A stretch of 64,000 bases of DNA, taken from NCBI GenBank assembly GCA_033961575.1, contig CM066738.1, positions 70,851,478 through 70,915,477 on the forward strand. The letters run 5' to 3'. Origin of the DNA: Aselliscus stoliczkanus. Taxonomy: Eukaryota > Chordata > Mammalia > Chiroptera > Hipposideridae. The stretch's first letter is position 1. Each line of letters begins with the position of its first letter. Both the position numbers and the translations under genes were made by a program. Below the pieces are notes generated by a model. The model was not told where the DNA came from. It worked only from the letters and a program-made list of their open reading frames with translations, and ran no database searches. Below, in pieces: positions 22,311-34,039 of the stretch.

Positions 22311-24133
22311 ATGGTAATAAATACACACATATCAATAATCACATTTAATGTAAATGGATTAAATGCTCCAATAAAAAGACATAGGGTGGCTGAATGGATA
22401 AGAAAGCAAGACCCCAGCATATGCTCTATACAAGAGACTCACCTCAGATCCAAAGACTCATACAGGCTGAAAGTAAAGGGATGGAGTAAAATATTTCATG
22501 CAAATGGTACTGAGAAAAAAGCTGGAGTAGCGATACTTATATCAGATAAAATGGACTTTAAATTGAAGAATATAACAAAGGACAAAGAGGGACACTTCAT
22601 AGTAATGAAGGGATCGATCCAACAAGAGGACATAACTCTAGTAAACATCTATGCACCTAACATAGCAGCCCCGAAATATATAAAACAGATATTGTCAGAC
22701 ATAAAGACAGAGATCAACAGTAACACTATCATAGTAGGGGACTTCCACACCCCGCTGTCACTAATGGACAGATCTTCCAGACAGAAAATCAATGTGGAAA
22801 CAGCGACCTTAAATGACACATTAGACCAGCTGGATTTAACAGACATTTTCAGAGCATTTCATCCAAAGCTACAGAATATACATTCTTTTCAAGTGCACAT
22901 GGAACATTTTCTAAGATAGACCACATGTTAGGCCACAAAACAAGTCTCAATAAATTTAAGAAGATTGAAATCATTTCAACTGTATTCTCTGACCACAATG
23001 CTATGAAACTAGAAATCAATTATAAGAAGAAATCCGGGAAGCTGACAAATAAATGGAGGCTAAACAATATGCTATTAAATAGTGAGTGGGTCACAAATGA
23101 GATCAAGGAGGAAATCAAAAGATACCTCGAGACAAACGAAAATGAAAACACCACGACCCAAAATCTCTGGGATGCTGCAAAAGCAGTCCTAAGAGGGAAG
23201 TTTATAGCAGTGCAAGCCTACCTAAAGAAGGAAGAAAAATCTCAAATCAACAGGTTATCCTTACACCTAAAGGAACTGGAAAAAGAACAGCAAAAGAGGC
23301 CCAAGGGGAGTACAGGAAAGGAGATAATAAAGACCAGAGCAGAAATAAACAATATAGAGAACAGAAAAACAATTCAAAAGATCAATGAAACCAAGAGCTG
23401 GTTTCTTGAGAAGATAAACAAAATTGACAAACCTCTAGCCAGGCTCATCAAAAAAAAAAAGACAGAGAACTCAAATTAGCAAAATCAGGAATGAAAGAGG
23501 GGAAATGACTACAGACATCACAGAAATACAAAAAATTCTAAGAAATTACTATGAGCAACTATATGCCAACAAATTTGACAATCTGGAAGAAATGGATAAT
23601 TTTCTAGAAGCATACAACCTTCCAAAGCTAACGCAAGAAGAAACAGAAAATCTAAATACCCTGATTACTACCAAGGAAATTAAATCAGTAATTGACAAGC
23701 TCCCAAAAAACAAAAGCCCTCGACCAGACAGCTTCACAAGTGAATTTTATCAAACATTCAAAAAAGAACTATCACCTATTCTTCTCAAACTATTCCAAAA
23801 AATCCAGAAGGAGGGAAGGCTCCCAAACTCTTTTTATGAAGCCACTATCACCTTGATTCCAAAACCAGATAAAGACATCACAAAAAAGGAAAACTACAGG
23901 CCAATCTCCCTGATGAATATAGATGCAAAAATTCTCAATAAAATATTAGCAAACAGAATTCAGCAATATATTAAGAAGATCATACATCATGATCAAGTGG
24001 GATTCATCCCTAGTGCGCAAGGCTGGTTCAACATCCGTAAATCAATTAATGTGATACACCACATCAACAAAATGAACGATAAAGATCACATGGTCATTTC
24101 AATAGATGCAGAAAAAGCATTTGACAAAATTCA
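22311..24133 (+). pseudogene. L1 ORF2 pseudogene: endonuclease plus partial reverse transcriptase
   Basis: The apurinic-like endonuclease opens at 22311 with FNVNGLNAPIKRHR and QETH. A frameshift near 22880 moves the rest ([18 protein letters not shown]) to another frame. A second shift falls in an A-run near 23450. A third frame (23505-24135) carries the start of the reverse-transcriptase domain (LIPKPDKD..., [29 protein letters not shown]). The sequence stops before the catalytic Y/FADD. The endonuclease motif GDFN reads GDFH, replacing a conserved catalytic Asn. Clearly non-functional. Confidence 0.9.
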
Positions 24134-25680
24134 ACTTTCCTAACCTGGCAAAGGAAATAGACATAAAGGCCCAAAAAGTACAGAGAATCCCAAACAAGAT
24201 GAACCCAAATAGGCCCACACCAAGGCACATTATAATTAAAATGACAAAGGTTAAAGACAAAAAGAGAATCCTAAAAGAAATATGAGGAACTTATAAGGGA
24301 TCTCTAATAAGACTGTCAGCTGATTTCTTAACAGAAACTCTGCAGACCAGAAGGGATTGGCACAAAATATTCAGTGATGAAAAGCAAGGATAGACAACCA
24401 AGATTACTCCACCCATCAAAGCTATCATTTAGTGAAGGACATGTAAAGCTAAAGGACTTCATCACTGCAAAACCAGCATTACAAGGAATGTTAGAGGGAC
24501 TTCTTTAAGACAAAAAAAAGATTAAAAAATATGAATAATAAAACGGCAATAACTTCATATCTATCAACAATTACTTTAAATGTAAATGGATTAAATGCTC
24601 CAATCAAAAGATAGGATAGCTGAATGGATAAGAAAACAAGACCCTGACATATGCTGCCTACAAGAGACTCACTTCAGATCAAAAGACACACAGAAACTGA
24701 AAGTAAGGAAATGAAAATAGATATTTCATGAAAATGGAAACAAATAAACAAACAAAGCTGGGGTAGCAGTACTTACACCAGACAAATAGACTTTAAAAGA
24801 AAAGCTATAACAAGAGTCAAAGAAGGACCCAGTAATCCCAGTTCTGGGTATTTTTTCAAAGAAATCCAAAACACTATTTCAAGGGGATGTGTGCATCTAT
24901 ATATTAACTGCAACAATATTTACAATAGCCAAGATATGGAAGCAGCCTGGGTACCCCTCGATGGATGAATAGGGAAAGAAGAGTTTGTATATCTATGCAA
25001 TAGAATATTGCTCAGCCAGGGAAGGGAAGGGTTCTTGCATCTGTGGTGGCAGGGATGGACCTGGGGGGTATTATGATGGGTGGAGTGTTTCAGGCAGAAA
25101 AAGACAGATGCAATGCAATTTTACTTATATGTGGAATCTAAAGAACAAAATAAAAAAACAATCAAAACACAAACACACATAGATACAGAGAACATTTTGA
25201 TGTTTGCCAGATGGCAGGGGGGTTGAGGGAGTCAGAAAAAAACAGGAAGGGATTAAGAAATACAAATTGGTTGTTACAAAATAATCATGGGGATGTAAAA
25301 TAAAGCATAGGGAATGTAGTTAATATAAGAGTAATAGCTATGTATAGTGCCAGATGAGTACTAGACTAGTTACGGGTCAATTCTTACACCTGAAATTAAT
25401 ATAAAATAATATTGAATGTTAACTGTAATTGATAAATTTAAAAAGGGGAGAAAGTGAAGGGGAATATGAGGTTCAAATTTCCAGGTATAAAAACAAATAT
25501 GTCATGGGGACGTCATGTACAGCATGGGGAATATAGTTAATAATATTGTGATAGCTTGGTATGGTGTCAGATGGTTGCTGGACTTGCAGTGATCACTTCG
25601 TTAGGTACATAAATGTTGAACAACTATGGCATACATCTGAAACTGATATAATGTTGTATGTTAGCTATGTTTTTTAATAA
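24134..25680 (+). mobile_element. Older ORF2-deleted L1 (ORF1 C-terminus, ORF2 ends, 3'UTR)
   Basis: Begins inside ORF1 (CTAACCTGGCAAAGGAAATA), ending ORF1 near 24507. The ORF2 start follows at about 24537, up to AAAGAAGGACCCA near 24830. It then jumps directly to the ORF2 C-terminal region (CCAGTAATCCCAGTTCTGGG, TTTACAATAGCCAAGATATG) and the 3'UTR. The same jump at the same place occurs at about 56205, so the deletion is shared by a family. Decayed; no open frame longer than ~65 codons. Confidence 0.82.
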
Positions 25681-25689
25681 AAATCTCTA

Positions 25690-26145
25690 GGGCCGGTCAA
25701 GTGGCGCATTGGTTAAGAGCTGTTTTTGGGATGCCAGCAGCCCCGGTTCGGATCCCACATATAAGGGCCAGTGACACTGCCCTCTACAGCTAACAACAGC
25801 TCTACCTGGAGCTAGGCTGTGCGAGCCCCAGTGATGGTGTAGGCTGCAGCCCCTGCTGCAGTGGGCTGCCATAGGCTGCAGTGAGTGGCGGCAGCCAGCG
25901 TGAGCGGCTGGCAGCCAAGCATGAGCTGCCAATAGCCGCGATGAGCGACATCCAGAGCCCGGCGACCGATCTGCCTCATCTGGGAAAAGCGCAATGATGA
26001 TACCAACATGGACCAATGAAGCAATATCCTACGCAACTAGACTAAAGAACAAAAAGACAGTAACTTGTCTGTTCCTCTTCCCCAATTCCCCAACGCTGTT
26101 CCCCTCTCCCAATTCCCCAATAAAATTTTTTAAAATAATAATAAT
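25690..26145 (+). mobile_element. Long-form tRNA-derived SINE, full length
   Basis: Head GGGCCGGTCAAGTGGCGCAT, B box GGTTCGGATCC, body, and tail CCCCAATAAAATTTTTTAAA plus (ATA)n. A perfect 14-bp target duplication AATAAAAATCTCTA lies at 25676-25689 and 26146-26159. It sits in the tail of the preceding L1. Confidence 0.93.
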
Positions 26146-26159
26146 AATAAAAATCTCTA

Positions 26160-29100
26160 TAAAAAAGAGTGCAAAGACAAGAAAGGATTGGAGCTAGTCT
26201 ACATGCCCACGCTCTAATTCTTATGATATCTAATCAGACTTCATATCAATTCTAAAAATTTGTAAGAAAAATAAAATTTAGATTGCTATTTCCTATATAT
26301 CTAGTAGACAGACTTTCCTTTGGTTGTCCAAAGGGGATATGAAATAGGAGTTTTGAAATCATCTGCCTCAGGCATAAGGCACATATGCTCAAGCCTAACT
26401 ATAAAAGGATAGATGATCTTGAGTGTAGGTTTTATATTATGATTATGTTTTGCAAATTCATTTCAGCCATTGATGTCAAAATCTCAAAACACTCGATTGT
26501 CTTGATTAACACTGTGTTAAAGCCAAAGGCATGGCATCTCCTTGTAGTAAAATCTCCTTAATATCTTCACATAATGCTGATTTCCATTCTATAGTACATA
26601 TGAATTGCATAGCCCACAGTGTTACTGAGAATTGCTGGTATATAATATGAATGCCAATCTCTAATCTAAAGTCTTCTACAGAATTATCAATTCTAAAACA
26701 GAAAGAAATATTGATTTTGAAATTGATTGTTAATTACTACAAAATGGCTTTTTAAAACAACCAAGGAAATGTGATGTGCACTCCTTAAAATGAAGTTGCA
26801 ACACTCTACAGGAACTCTACAGACACCCAGGACAGAATAACATGTTTCTCAAATAAATTTGGATTAGTTACATCTGGTAATTGGAAAAATAAAAATATAG
26901 TGTTTCACATTCTTCTTTTTAATCAACAAAGCATTTAGCACATCATGATAAGTAAACACTGGAATTAGAAAGAGTAAAGAAGCTAGATTCTTTACTAATT
27001 ATTCCCTATTTTCATATAAACTTTCTAACATTTAAAATGGAAGATGAAATTTTAAAATTCTTAGCCATGAAAGCTATAGGAGTAATGAAATCCTAAAATA
27101 TGCACCAAATTTTACTGAAATAAACTTCAGTAATAGTAAATGACAGAAAATGGTGATTATGCAAAAATTCTAGAGGTATGATTGGCAATAATAAATTGCT
27201 TGAAACTTCAAGTTACAGAGCTAGAAAATAGAAACTTTGATAAGCAATATCAATTACTACCTTTTGCATTGAAGAGATGAAGTCTTTAAGTAATTCTGCC
27301 CCCTTTTCCTTTTCTAAGCTATAGCTTTCCCAGTGACCTGAGATTCATACTGCCCTCATTCTCTAGGGAATAACATGAAAGTGATTGTTTGAAAATAAAA
27401 TGAGGGATTGAAACACTGTACTTCAGAAGACAGAATCAGTTACCTGACATTCAATACCAATCTTCACTGTATTAAGAATGTCAGTGTTTCACATGCCCCA
27501 CTCAAGAAAAGAGTTGTTTCAATACACGCTTCTGTGGCTTTATGCAATTGGTTACACCTCAGGGAGTTTAATTTCATGCAAAGCTTTCAGGTAGTGCTTT
27601 CCAGTGGCAGGAGCAAGTCCAGGTACCATAAGGCTGCACTTAGAAGTTCAGGGAAAATGAAAGCAACCTGGGCTGCTAATGCTTGTCCAGAACTTTGGCC
27701 TTGCCCTAGAGTTAGCCTTCCGGAACTGCGAAAGAAGTAGAATGTTGGCAACTCCTGAAATAATAAAAAATGTAAACATCATGGAATGAAAGATGATCTG
27801 GTTGTATTTGGGGCTTATATTATGTCCATATAGGGAAACGGCAATGAAAAGTGGATGTAAGAGATTTAACTAAACTGAACTGATTTCATGAAAGGCTTAA
27901 GAATCAGCCTGGCTGGGAAAAGAGAGGTAAAACACCTGCACACATGAACAATGCATTTATTTTCAAACAAAGAGCAGATAATGCTCAAGCTTTGAAAGGG
28001 AAGATCTATTTTTCAGAGAAAGTATGGATGCCTGAGAGAAACACAAGGGGCATTGTGCTTAGGAATGAAACATGTGATCTAGGGAAATGCTAGTTTATCC
28101 AAGCTTTGGCTGGGTTACTGCTTTGTTGAGAGAAAGGACATATTTCTGAAACAACTGTGATTAAATGAGGTTTAATGTACCTTCTTGTAATTACCTATAA
28201 TTTTAAAAGATTACATTGTAGCTTGTACTCCTGGTCAAAAAACAAATCGGGTGCTTTTCAAAAAAAATACAACATCGCATGTGTTTTAGGGTTTAGAATT
28301 TATCCCCAAATACAGAAAAATTTTATGTTTTTCTGTTTACTAAGAGTAGATTCGATTTGGCTTATCTCTCCACCTTTGGTTTCTTAACATGGTTGTATCA
28401 TCATTAGTTATTTAATATTTCTCAAAGTTCATGTAATCATGCTAATTGACTAAAAATTATTCTACACAAATGGAGTAAGATAAACTTTTACAATTTCTCT
28501 TTAGTCCTCCATGTTCTGTTTAAGGGATAATATCTGAGTGAATTTTTTTTATATCATTCTAGATTTCATAGACACAAAAACTCTCTGAATCACAAGTTAG
28601 CCTAAAGAATGAACATAAATTACTAGTGCTGCTTTTTTGATTACAAGTGCTGCTAATGTCATTTCTAAATAAAAGGGCATTCTCCTAGATCTAGTCTTCT
28701 TTAGCTGTGTGACCACACAAATTTGTTAATTTAGCTTCTCCATCCTTCTTTTGTCTATCATTAAAAATGAAAAACTATCTCACAAGGTTATTCTTAATAT
28801 TACACTTGATAATTAGTGCTTATAAACGTTTACCAATAAATCTACCAGCCTCTTTGATCAACATTGTTCCTTACACACCACCCCTTTCTTCAGATTTTTT
28901 TCTGACTGAAGTACAGTGTTCTTTCTGGAAAAGATCTGTGAGTTTTGTTCTTTAATATTTTGGGAAGTTAGTGACTTTTAAGTAACAGTTCACTTACCTC
29001 AGCTCTTAAAAGATATTATTTCATTATATTGGTGCAGATAGAAATCTTCCACCAGACTGTCATTCATTTAGAAGCAACCAGTCTTTTCTCTTTATAAGAA

Positions 29101-29515
29101 CAGAGGAAGATAGTTGGAATTAAAGTAATTTAAAGTTCCTATCTTATTTACCTGAAGCATATATATTAACTTTAGATTTGTTATGGAATTTACACTATTT
29201 TAGAAAAACACAGAAATTATTGAACATATAGCTATTAAACCAGTAGAAGGGGAGAGGAGAAACAAAATTGATCAAATCATGGGAGGAAAGAAAGCGGGAA
29301 AGCAGGGGGGGAAAGAGTAAATAGAAGCACAAAATATGTTGATAAAAATAATTCTAAATATGTCAGTAATCACTAAGTGGGGTAAAATTACCATATACAA
29401 GACAGACTTAAAAACAGCTCCTTTTTAAAATCCAGCTATATGCTGCTCACAAAAGACATTTAAAATCTGAGAACACAGAAAGTTTGGAATAAATATTATA
29501 GAAAAAGTTATACCA
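26160..29515. other. Longest repeat-poor stretch; no gene recognised
   Basis: About 3.3 kb of AT-rich apparently unique DNA. The longest frame (27408-27740, 110 codons) has no family motif and starts without context. No splice-flanked conserved block, RNA gene or mobile element was recognised. Cross-species alignment would show whether any of it is constrained. Confidence 0.5.
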
Positions 29516-32009
29516 GAGGATTCTGGAAAGGTGGCAGAGTAGAAAACACCAGGATTTTGTTTCTCCACCTAAATAACAATTGTACTGGCAGAATCTGTCT
29601 GCTGTAATTATTTTGAAACTCTGGAGTCTATTGAAAACTTGTAACTTCCAGGGAAAGATTTGGATAATTAATTGCTGTTAATTTTGGTCACTCTCAGCTC
29701 GTACACACTAGCAGCTACATATCCTTCCCCTTGGCACATGACAGGCAGCTGTGCACATGTTTTTGGAGCAGCTTACACAAGGTGTAGGAGCCAGGGTGGA
29801 CAAAAACAACCCTGTCCTCCAAATATCAGGGATCTGTTCTCTGATTACTGATTGTTGCTTTTGAGCGCAGAGGTTCAGACAACGAGGTAGGCAGCCATTG
29901 TTGTTGCCCTTCTCCACATTGATGCAAACCACTCCTTTTCTGGCTGAAGTAATTTCCAGGGGATTTAAATGGCTAGGGCTGCTCCTCACCACTGTCTTTT
30001 TATCTTTTTCCTATTTGGAGAGTCAGATATTAAAGACTATGATATATATTTTTAAAACTGCATATATGGAGCTAATTAGGAAGTGACCACACATGCTTAG
30101 GGAAAGACACAGAATAGAATTAGGAATTTAAGGTTACACCTCAAGCTGACCCTTGGTACAGAGACAGCCTATGATAATCAAAACAAACAAACAAACAAAC
30201 AATAACAAAAAACTAGCAAACCCAGGGAAATGTGGGAAGAATGTCATATCCAGAGTTACCATATTATTAGATTTGAATGCCCAGTTTTCAACAACAGCAT
30301 AGAAATCATTATAAGGCATACAAAGAAGAAAGGAAAGTATGGGCCATTCAAAGGGAAAAAAATAAATCAATAGAAATGGTCCCTGAAAAAAACCTGTTAA
30401 CAGATATAATGAAAAAGAATTTAAAACCATTGTCTTAAAGATGCTCAAAAAACTAAAGAAAGATATGGATAAAGTTAAGAAAAAAGTGTATGAGAAAATG
30501 GGAATATTAATAAATAGAAAAACCTAATAAGAAATTCTGGAGCTAAAAAGTACAATAACTGAAATGAAAATTTCTCTAGAAGGATTCAAAGGCAGCTTTG
30601 AGAAGTCAGAAGAAATAATTCATGAATCTGAAGATAGGAAATAGAAATTATTAAATTTGAGTAACTGTAATAAAAAAAAGGAAGAAAAGTGAGTAGAGCC
30701 CAAGGGGCCTGTGGTACATAATCAAGCAGACCAATATACACATTTTGGGAGTCCAAGAAGGAAAAGAGAGAGAGAATGGGACAGCGGGAATATTTGAAGA
30801 AATAATGGTCAAAAAATTCCCAAATTGATGAAAAGGTGTGAATAAAAATATACAAGAACCTCAAAAAACTACTAGTAAGATTAATTCAAAGAGACTTACA
30901 CAAATACACATTATAATCAAACTTCCATAAGACAAAAATGAAAGAAGCAAGAGAGAAGTGAATCATCACATACAATCGATCCTCAATAAGATTATCAGCA
31001 GCTTTCTCATAAGAAACTTTGGAGGCCAGGGAACAGTGAGCTAACATATTCAAAAAGCTAAAAGAAAACAACTGTCAATCAAGAATCCTATATCTGGCAA
31101 TACCATCTTTCAAAAGTGAGGAGTAAATTAAGACATTACCAGATAAACAAAAGCTGAGGGAGTTCATAACCACTAGAACTGCCCTGAAAGAAATACTCAA
31201 GGGAGTCATGAAAGGTGAAATAAAAGGACATATGGAGAAATAAGATCTCAAAAAAGGTCATATATGTGCAATTTTAAAAGCATGGTTTATAGTTGTACTT
31301 TTTGTTTTCAACATATTTAAGAGATGAATACATATAAGAGAAAAAATAATTATTAGCCTAAAAGCTAGTATTGTTGTAACTTTGGTGTGTGACTCCAAAT
31401 CTTAATATCTAAATCATAATTTAAAAGACTAATGCTTTTAAATAATTATTATTAGTTTATGTTTTGGGGAACACAATATATAAAAATGTGATTTCATAAT
31501 ATCAACAACCAAAGGATTGGAGACACATCTGTAAAGGAGCAGAGTTTTTGCATGTTTTTAAGATTAAACTGGAATGAATTAAAATTAGAGTGTAATAACT
31601 TAAGAATGTTAAATATAATCCCCATGGTAACCACAAACAAAATAGTTATGGAATATACACAAAAAGAAATAAGAAAAGAATTTAATCATTTGGCTACAAA
31701 GTCAATGAAAGAGAAAAGAAGACAGTAATGCCAAAAATGAGGGACAAAAAAGCTATAAAGAGTGTGAAAACACATAGGAAAATGACAAATAAAGTCCTTT
31801 CTTCTCAATAATTACCTTAAATGTAAATGAATTTAACTCTCCAATCAAAAGACAGATTGGCATAATGGATAAAAGCACATGATTGGGCCGGCTGAGTGGC
31901 GCAGTGGTTAAGCTCTGGCTTGGGATGCCAGCAGCCCCGGTACGGATCCCACATAAGAGGGCCAGTGACACCGCCCCCCAAAAAAACACATGAACCAACT
32001 ACATGCTGA
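29516..32009 (+). mobile_element. Old L1, left part: 5'UTR, ORF1 relic, ORF2 start
   Basis: The 5'UTR-like start GGATTCTGGAAAGGTGGCAG is followed by a decayed ORF1 (about 30410-31240: GAAATTCTGGAGCTAAAAAG, AGGAGTTCATAACCACTAGA-type text). A long spacer precedes ORF2 text (TTAAATGTAAATGAATTTAA at 31810). A short SINE sits at 31883-31986. The element breaks at about 32009, where an antisense L1 has inserted, and resumes at about 37366. Confidence 0.72.
31883..31986 (+). mobile_element. Short-form tRNA-derived SINE, full head
   Basis: GGGCCGGCTGAGTGGCGCAG to GGGCCAGTGACACCGCCCCC followed by an A tail, about 100 bp, with no long-form body. Short target duplication CACATGA at 31876-31882 and 31987-31993. 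Confidence 0.9.
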
Positions 32010-32362
32010 CTAACTTTACTTTCTTTTTAGCTTCTTTTTTAATTCAATTACAGTTGACATTCAATATTATAAAGTTTCAGGTGTACAGCATAGTGGTTAC
32101 ACATTTATATAACTTACAAAGTGATATTCCTGATAAGTCTAGTACCCACCTGACACCATACATAGTTATTACAATATTATTGACTATATATTCCCTATTG
32201 ACTATATTCCCTTTACAATCCCGTCACCCTTTTGTAACTGCCAATTTGTACTTCTTAATTCCTTCACCTTTTTTACCCAGGCCCCCAACCGCCCCTCTCC
32301 CATCTAGCAATCATCAGTTTCTTCTCTGAATCTACGAGTTTGTTTCCGTTTTGTTTGTTCAT
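32010..32362 (-). mobile_element. Antisense L1, 3'-end part of a split copy
   Basis: Reads as the complement of an L1 3'UTR (AGTTTCAGGTGTACAGCATA, TATTACAATATTATTGACTA, CTACGAGTTTGTTTCCGTTT). It is cut by the half-L1 and continues at about 35010. It is itself inserted into the old L1 of 29516-40551. Confidence 0.82.
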
Positions 32363-33148
32363 TTATTTATTTTTTATTTATTAGTTTCAAGTGTACAACA
32401 CAATGCAATAGTTATACTCTTTACCCCCCAAAGTGAAATCCCCCCTCCCCCAGTTCGCCACCCCACACACCCCCATATCACACACATCCATCACAACTCC
32501 CCTGACTACCCTCCACAGTATACTCCACATCCCGTGACCATCCACATATTCAGTTGCAGTTGACATACAATACTATACAACATCAGCTTCAGGTGTAGAC
32601 TGCAGTGATCAAGCCTCTACTCCATCCATGAAGTGGTCTCCCTAACAAGACATGTGACTATCTGACATGCCACAACATTTTTACATTATTATATTCCCCG
32701 AACTGTGTTTCATATCCCTGTGGCAATATTGTAGTTGTCTATTTATGCTATCTAATCCCTTCCCCTTCCCCTTCCCCACCAACCCCACCCCCCTCCCAAC
32801 TAGCAACCCTCAGTTTTTCCTCTACATCTACGAGTCTGTTTACTTTGATCCTTTCACTCAGCTCTTCAGACTCCACACACAAGTGAGATCACATGGTACC
32901 TGTCCTTCTCCGACTGACTTATTTCTCGCACAACATTAAGAACTTAAGTCTCTTCACAACATTATCAATTACATTCCCAGAACTGCCCCCATATCATTGC
33001 GGCAACATTGTAGTCCCACATACACTGTCCAAAACCTTCCCCCTCTCCCTCTTCCCCACTCCCTCCCAGCCAGCAACCATCAGTTTTTCCTTTATATTTG
33101 CTTGATACGACTTCAATCTTATTAAATTGTCTCTCTGGGTTAGCTTGT

Positions 33149-34039
33149 TTACCCCCTTTCTTTTGTTTGAAAAAGCCCTTTTAACATTTCTTGCAATGCT
33201 GGCTTGGTGGTAATGAATTCCTTAAGCTTATTCTTTTCTGAGAAGCTCTTTATTTCTCCTTCAATTTTAAGTGATAGCCGTGCTGGGTAGAGCAATCTTG
33301 GTTGTAGGCCTTTATTTTGGGTCACTTTGAGTATCTCCTGCCACTCCCTTCTGGCCTGCAGAGTTTCTGTAGACAAGTCAGCTGTTAGTCTAACAGGAGT
33401 TCCTTTGTATGTAACCTGCTGTCTTTCTCTTGCAGCCTCTAGGATTCTGTCTCTGTCTTTAACCTTTGCCATTTTAACTATGATGTGTCTTGGTGTGGAC
33501 CTGTTTGGGTTCAGCTTGTGTGGAACCCTCTGCACTTCCTGGGCATGTATGTTGATTTCCTTCAGCAGGGTAGGGAAGTTTTCAGTCATTATTTTTTCAA
33601 ATACATTTTCGACCCCTTGCTTCTTCTCTTCTCCTTCTGGTATCCCTATGATTCGAAGGTGGTTGCACTTCACCTTGTCCCATAGGGCTCTTAAACTATT
33701 TTCATTGTTTTTTATTCTTTGGTCTTTCTGCTGTGCCAACTGAGTGAGTTTTGCTATTTTATCTTCCAAAGCGCTGATCCACTCCTCTGCTTCATCTACT
33801 CTACTGGTGATTCCTTCGAGTGTGTCCTTCATTTCAGTTATTGTATTCTTTAGTTCTAACAGGTTGTTTTTTATGGTTTCCCTAGCCTTCTTTACGTCCT
33901 CGCTAAGTTCCTTAAACATTTTTATCATCAGTGTTCTAAACTCTGTCTCTGAAAGGTTGGATCCCTCTGTTTCATTTGGTTCCATTTCTGGAGGTTTCTT
34001 CTGATCTTTTACTTGTGACATGTTTCTTTGTTTCCCCAT
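33149..34039 (-). CDS. L1 ORF1p-like RNA-binding protein, intact (296 aa)
   Basis: Open from ATG 34039 (MGKQRNMSQV) to the stop ending at 33149. An upstream in-frame ATG at 34117 is less likely, because MGKQRN is the conserved family start. Coiled coil about residues 34-115, RRM about 127-205 (LRIIGIPEGEE, PRHIIVKMAKVKDRDRIL), C-terminal domain about 206-290 (LQARREWQEI, LLYPARLSLKIEG). The usual TAA after LKGLF is CAA here, adding QTKERG before the next stop. It differs from the 581-1453 copy at roughly twenty residues. Two independent copies with an uninterrupted ORF1 suggest recent mobilisation or selection on ORF1. No ORF2 is present in cis. Confidence 0.85.
   Translation of the reverse strand: MGKQRNMSQVKDQKKPPEMEPNETEGSNLSETEFRTLMIKMFKELSEDVKKARETIKNNLLELKNTITEMKDTLEGITSRVDEAEEWISALEDKIAKLTQLAQQKDQRIKNNENSLRALWDKVKCNHLRIIGIPEGEEKKQGVENVFEKIMTENFPTLLKEINIHAQEVQRVPHKLNPNRSTPRHIIVKMAKVKDRDRILEAARERQQVTYKGTPVRLTADLSTETLQARREWQEILKVTQNKGLQPRLLYPARLSLKIEGEIKSFSEKNKLKEFITTKPALQEMLKGLFQTKERG

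Larger units (their letters stand above)
18836..24133 (+). mobile_element. L1 with complete 5'UTR and ORF1, truncated inside ORF2
   Basis: It begins at the typical L1 leader GGAGAGGAGGGGCAAGATGG and runs through a 2.55-kb 5'UTR, ORF1 (21387-22262) and ORF2 up to about codon 600. At 24133/24134 it changes abruptly into the ORF1 of a different, older L1. L1 insertion anchors the 3' end, so loss of the 3' half with no poly(A) implies a deletion after insertion or a recombination. The catalytic Y/FADD region of the reverse transcriptase is gone. Confidence 0.88.

Noticed and set aside
27408..27740. 110-codon frame in the repeat-poor stretch
   Set aside because: Length is unremarkable over 3.3 kb. 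No motif, signal peptide or neighbouring exon structure.
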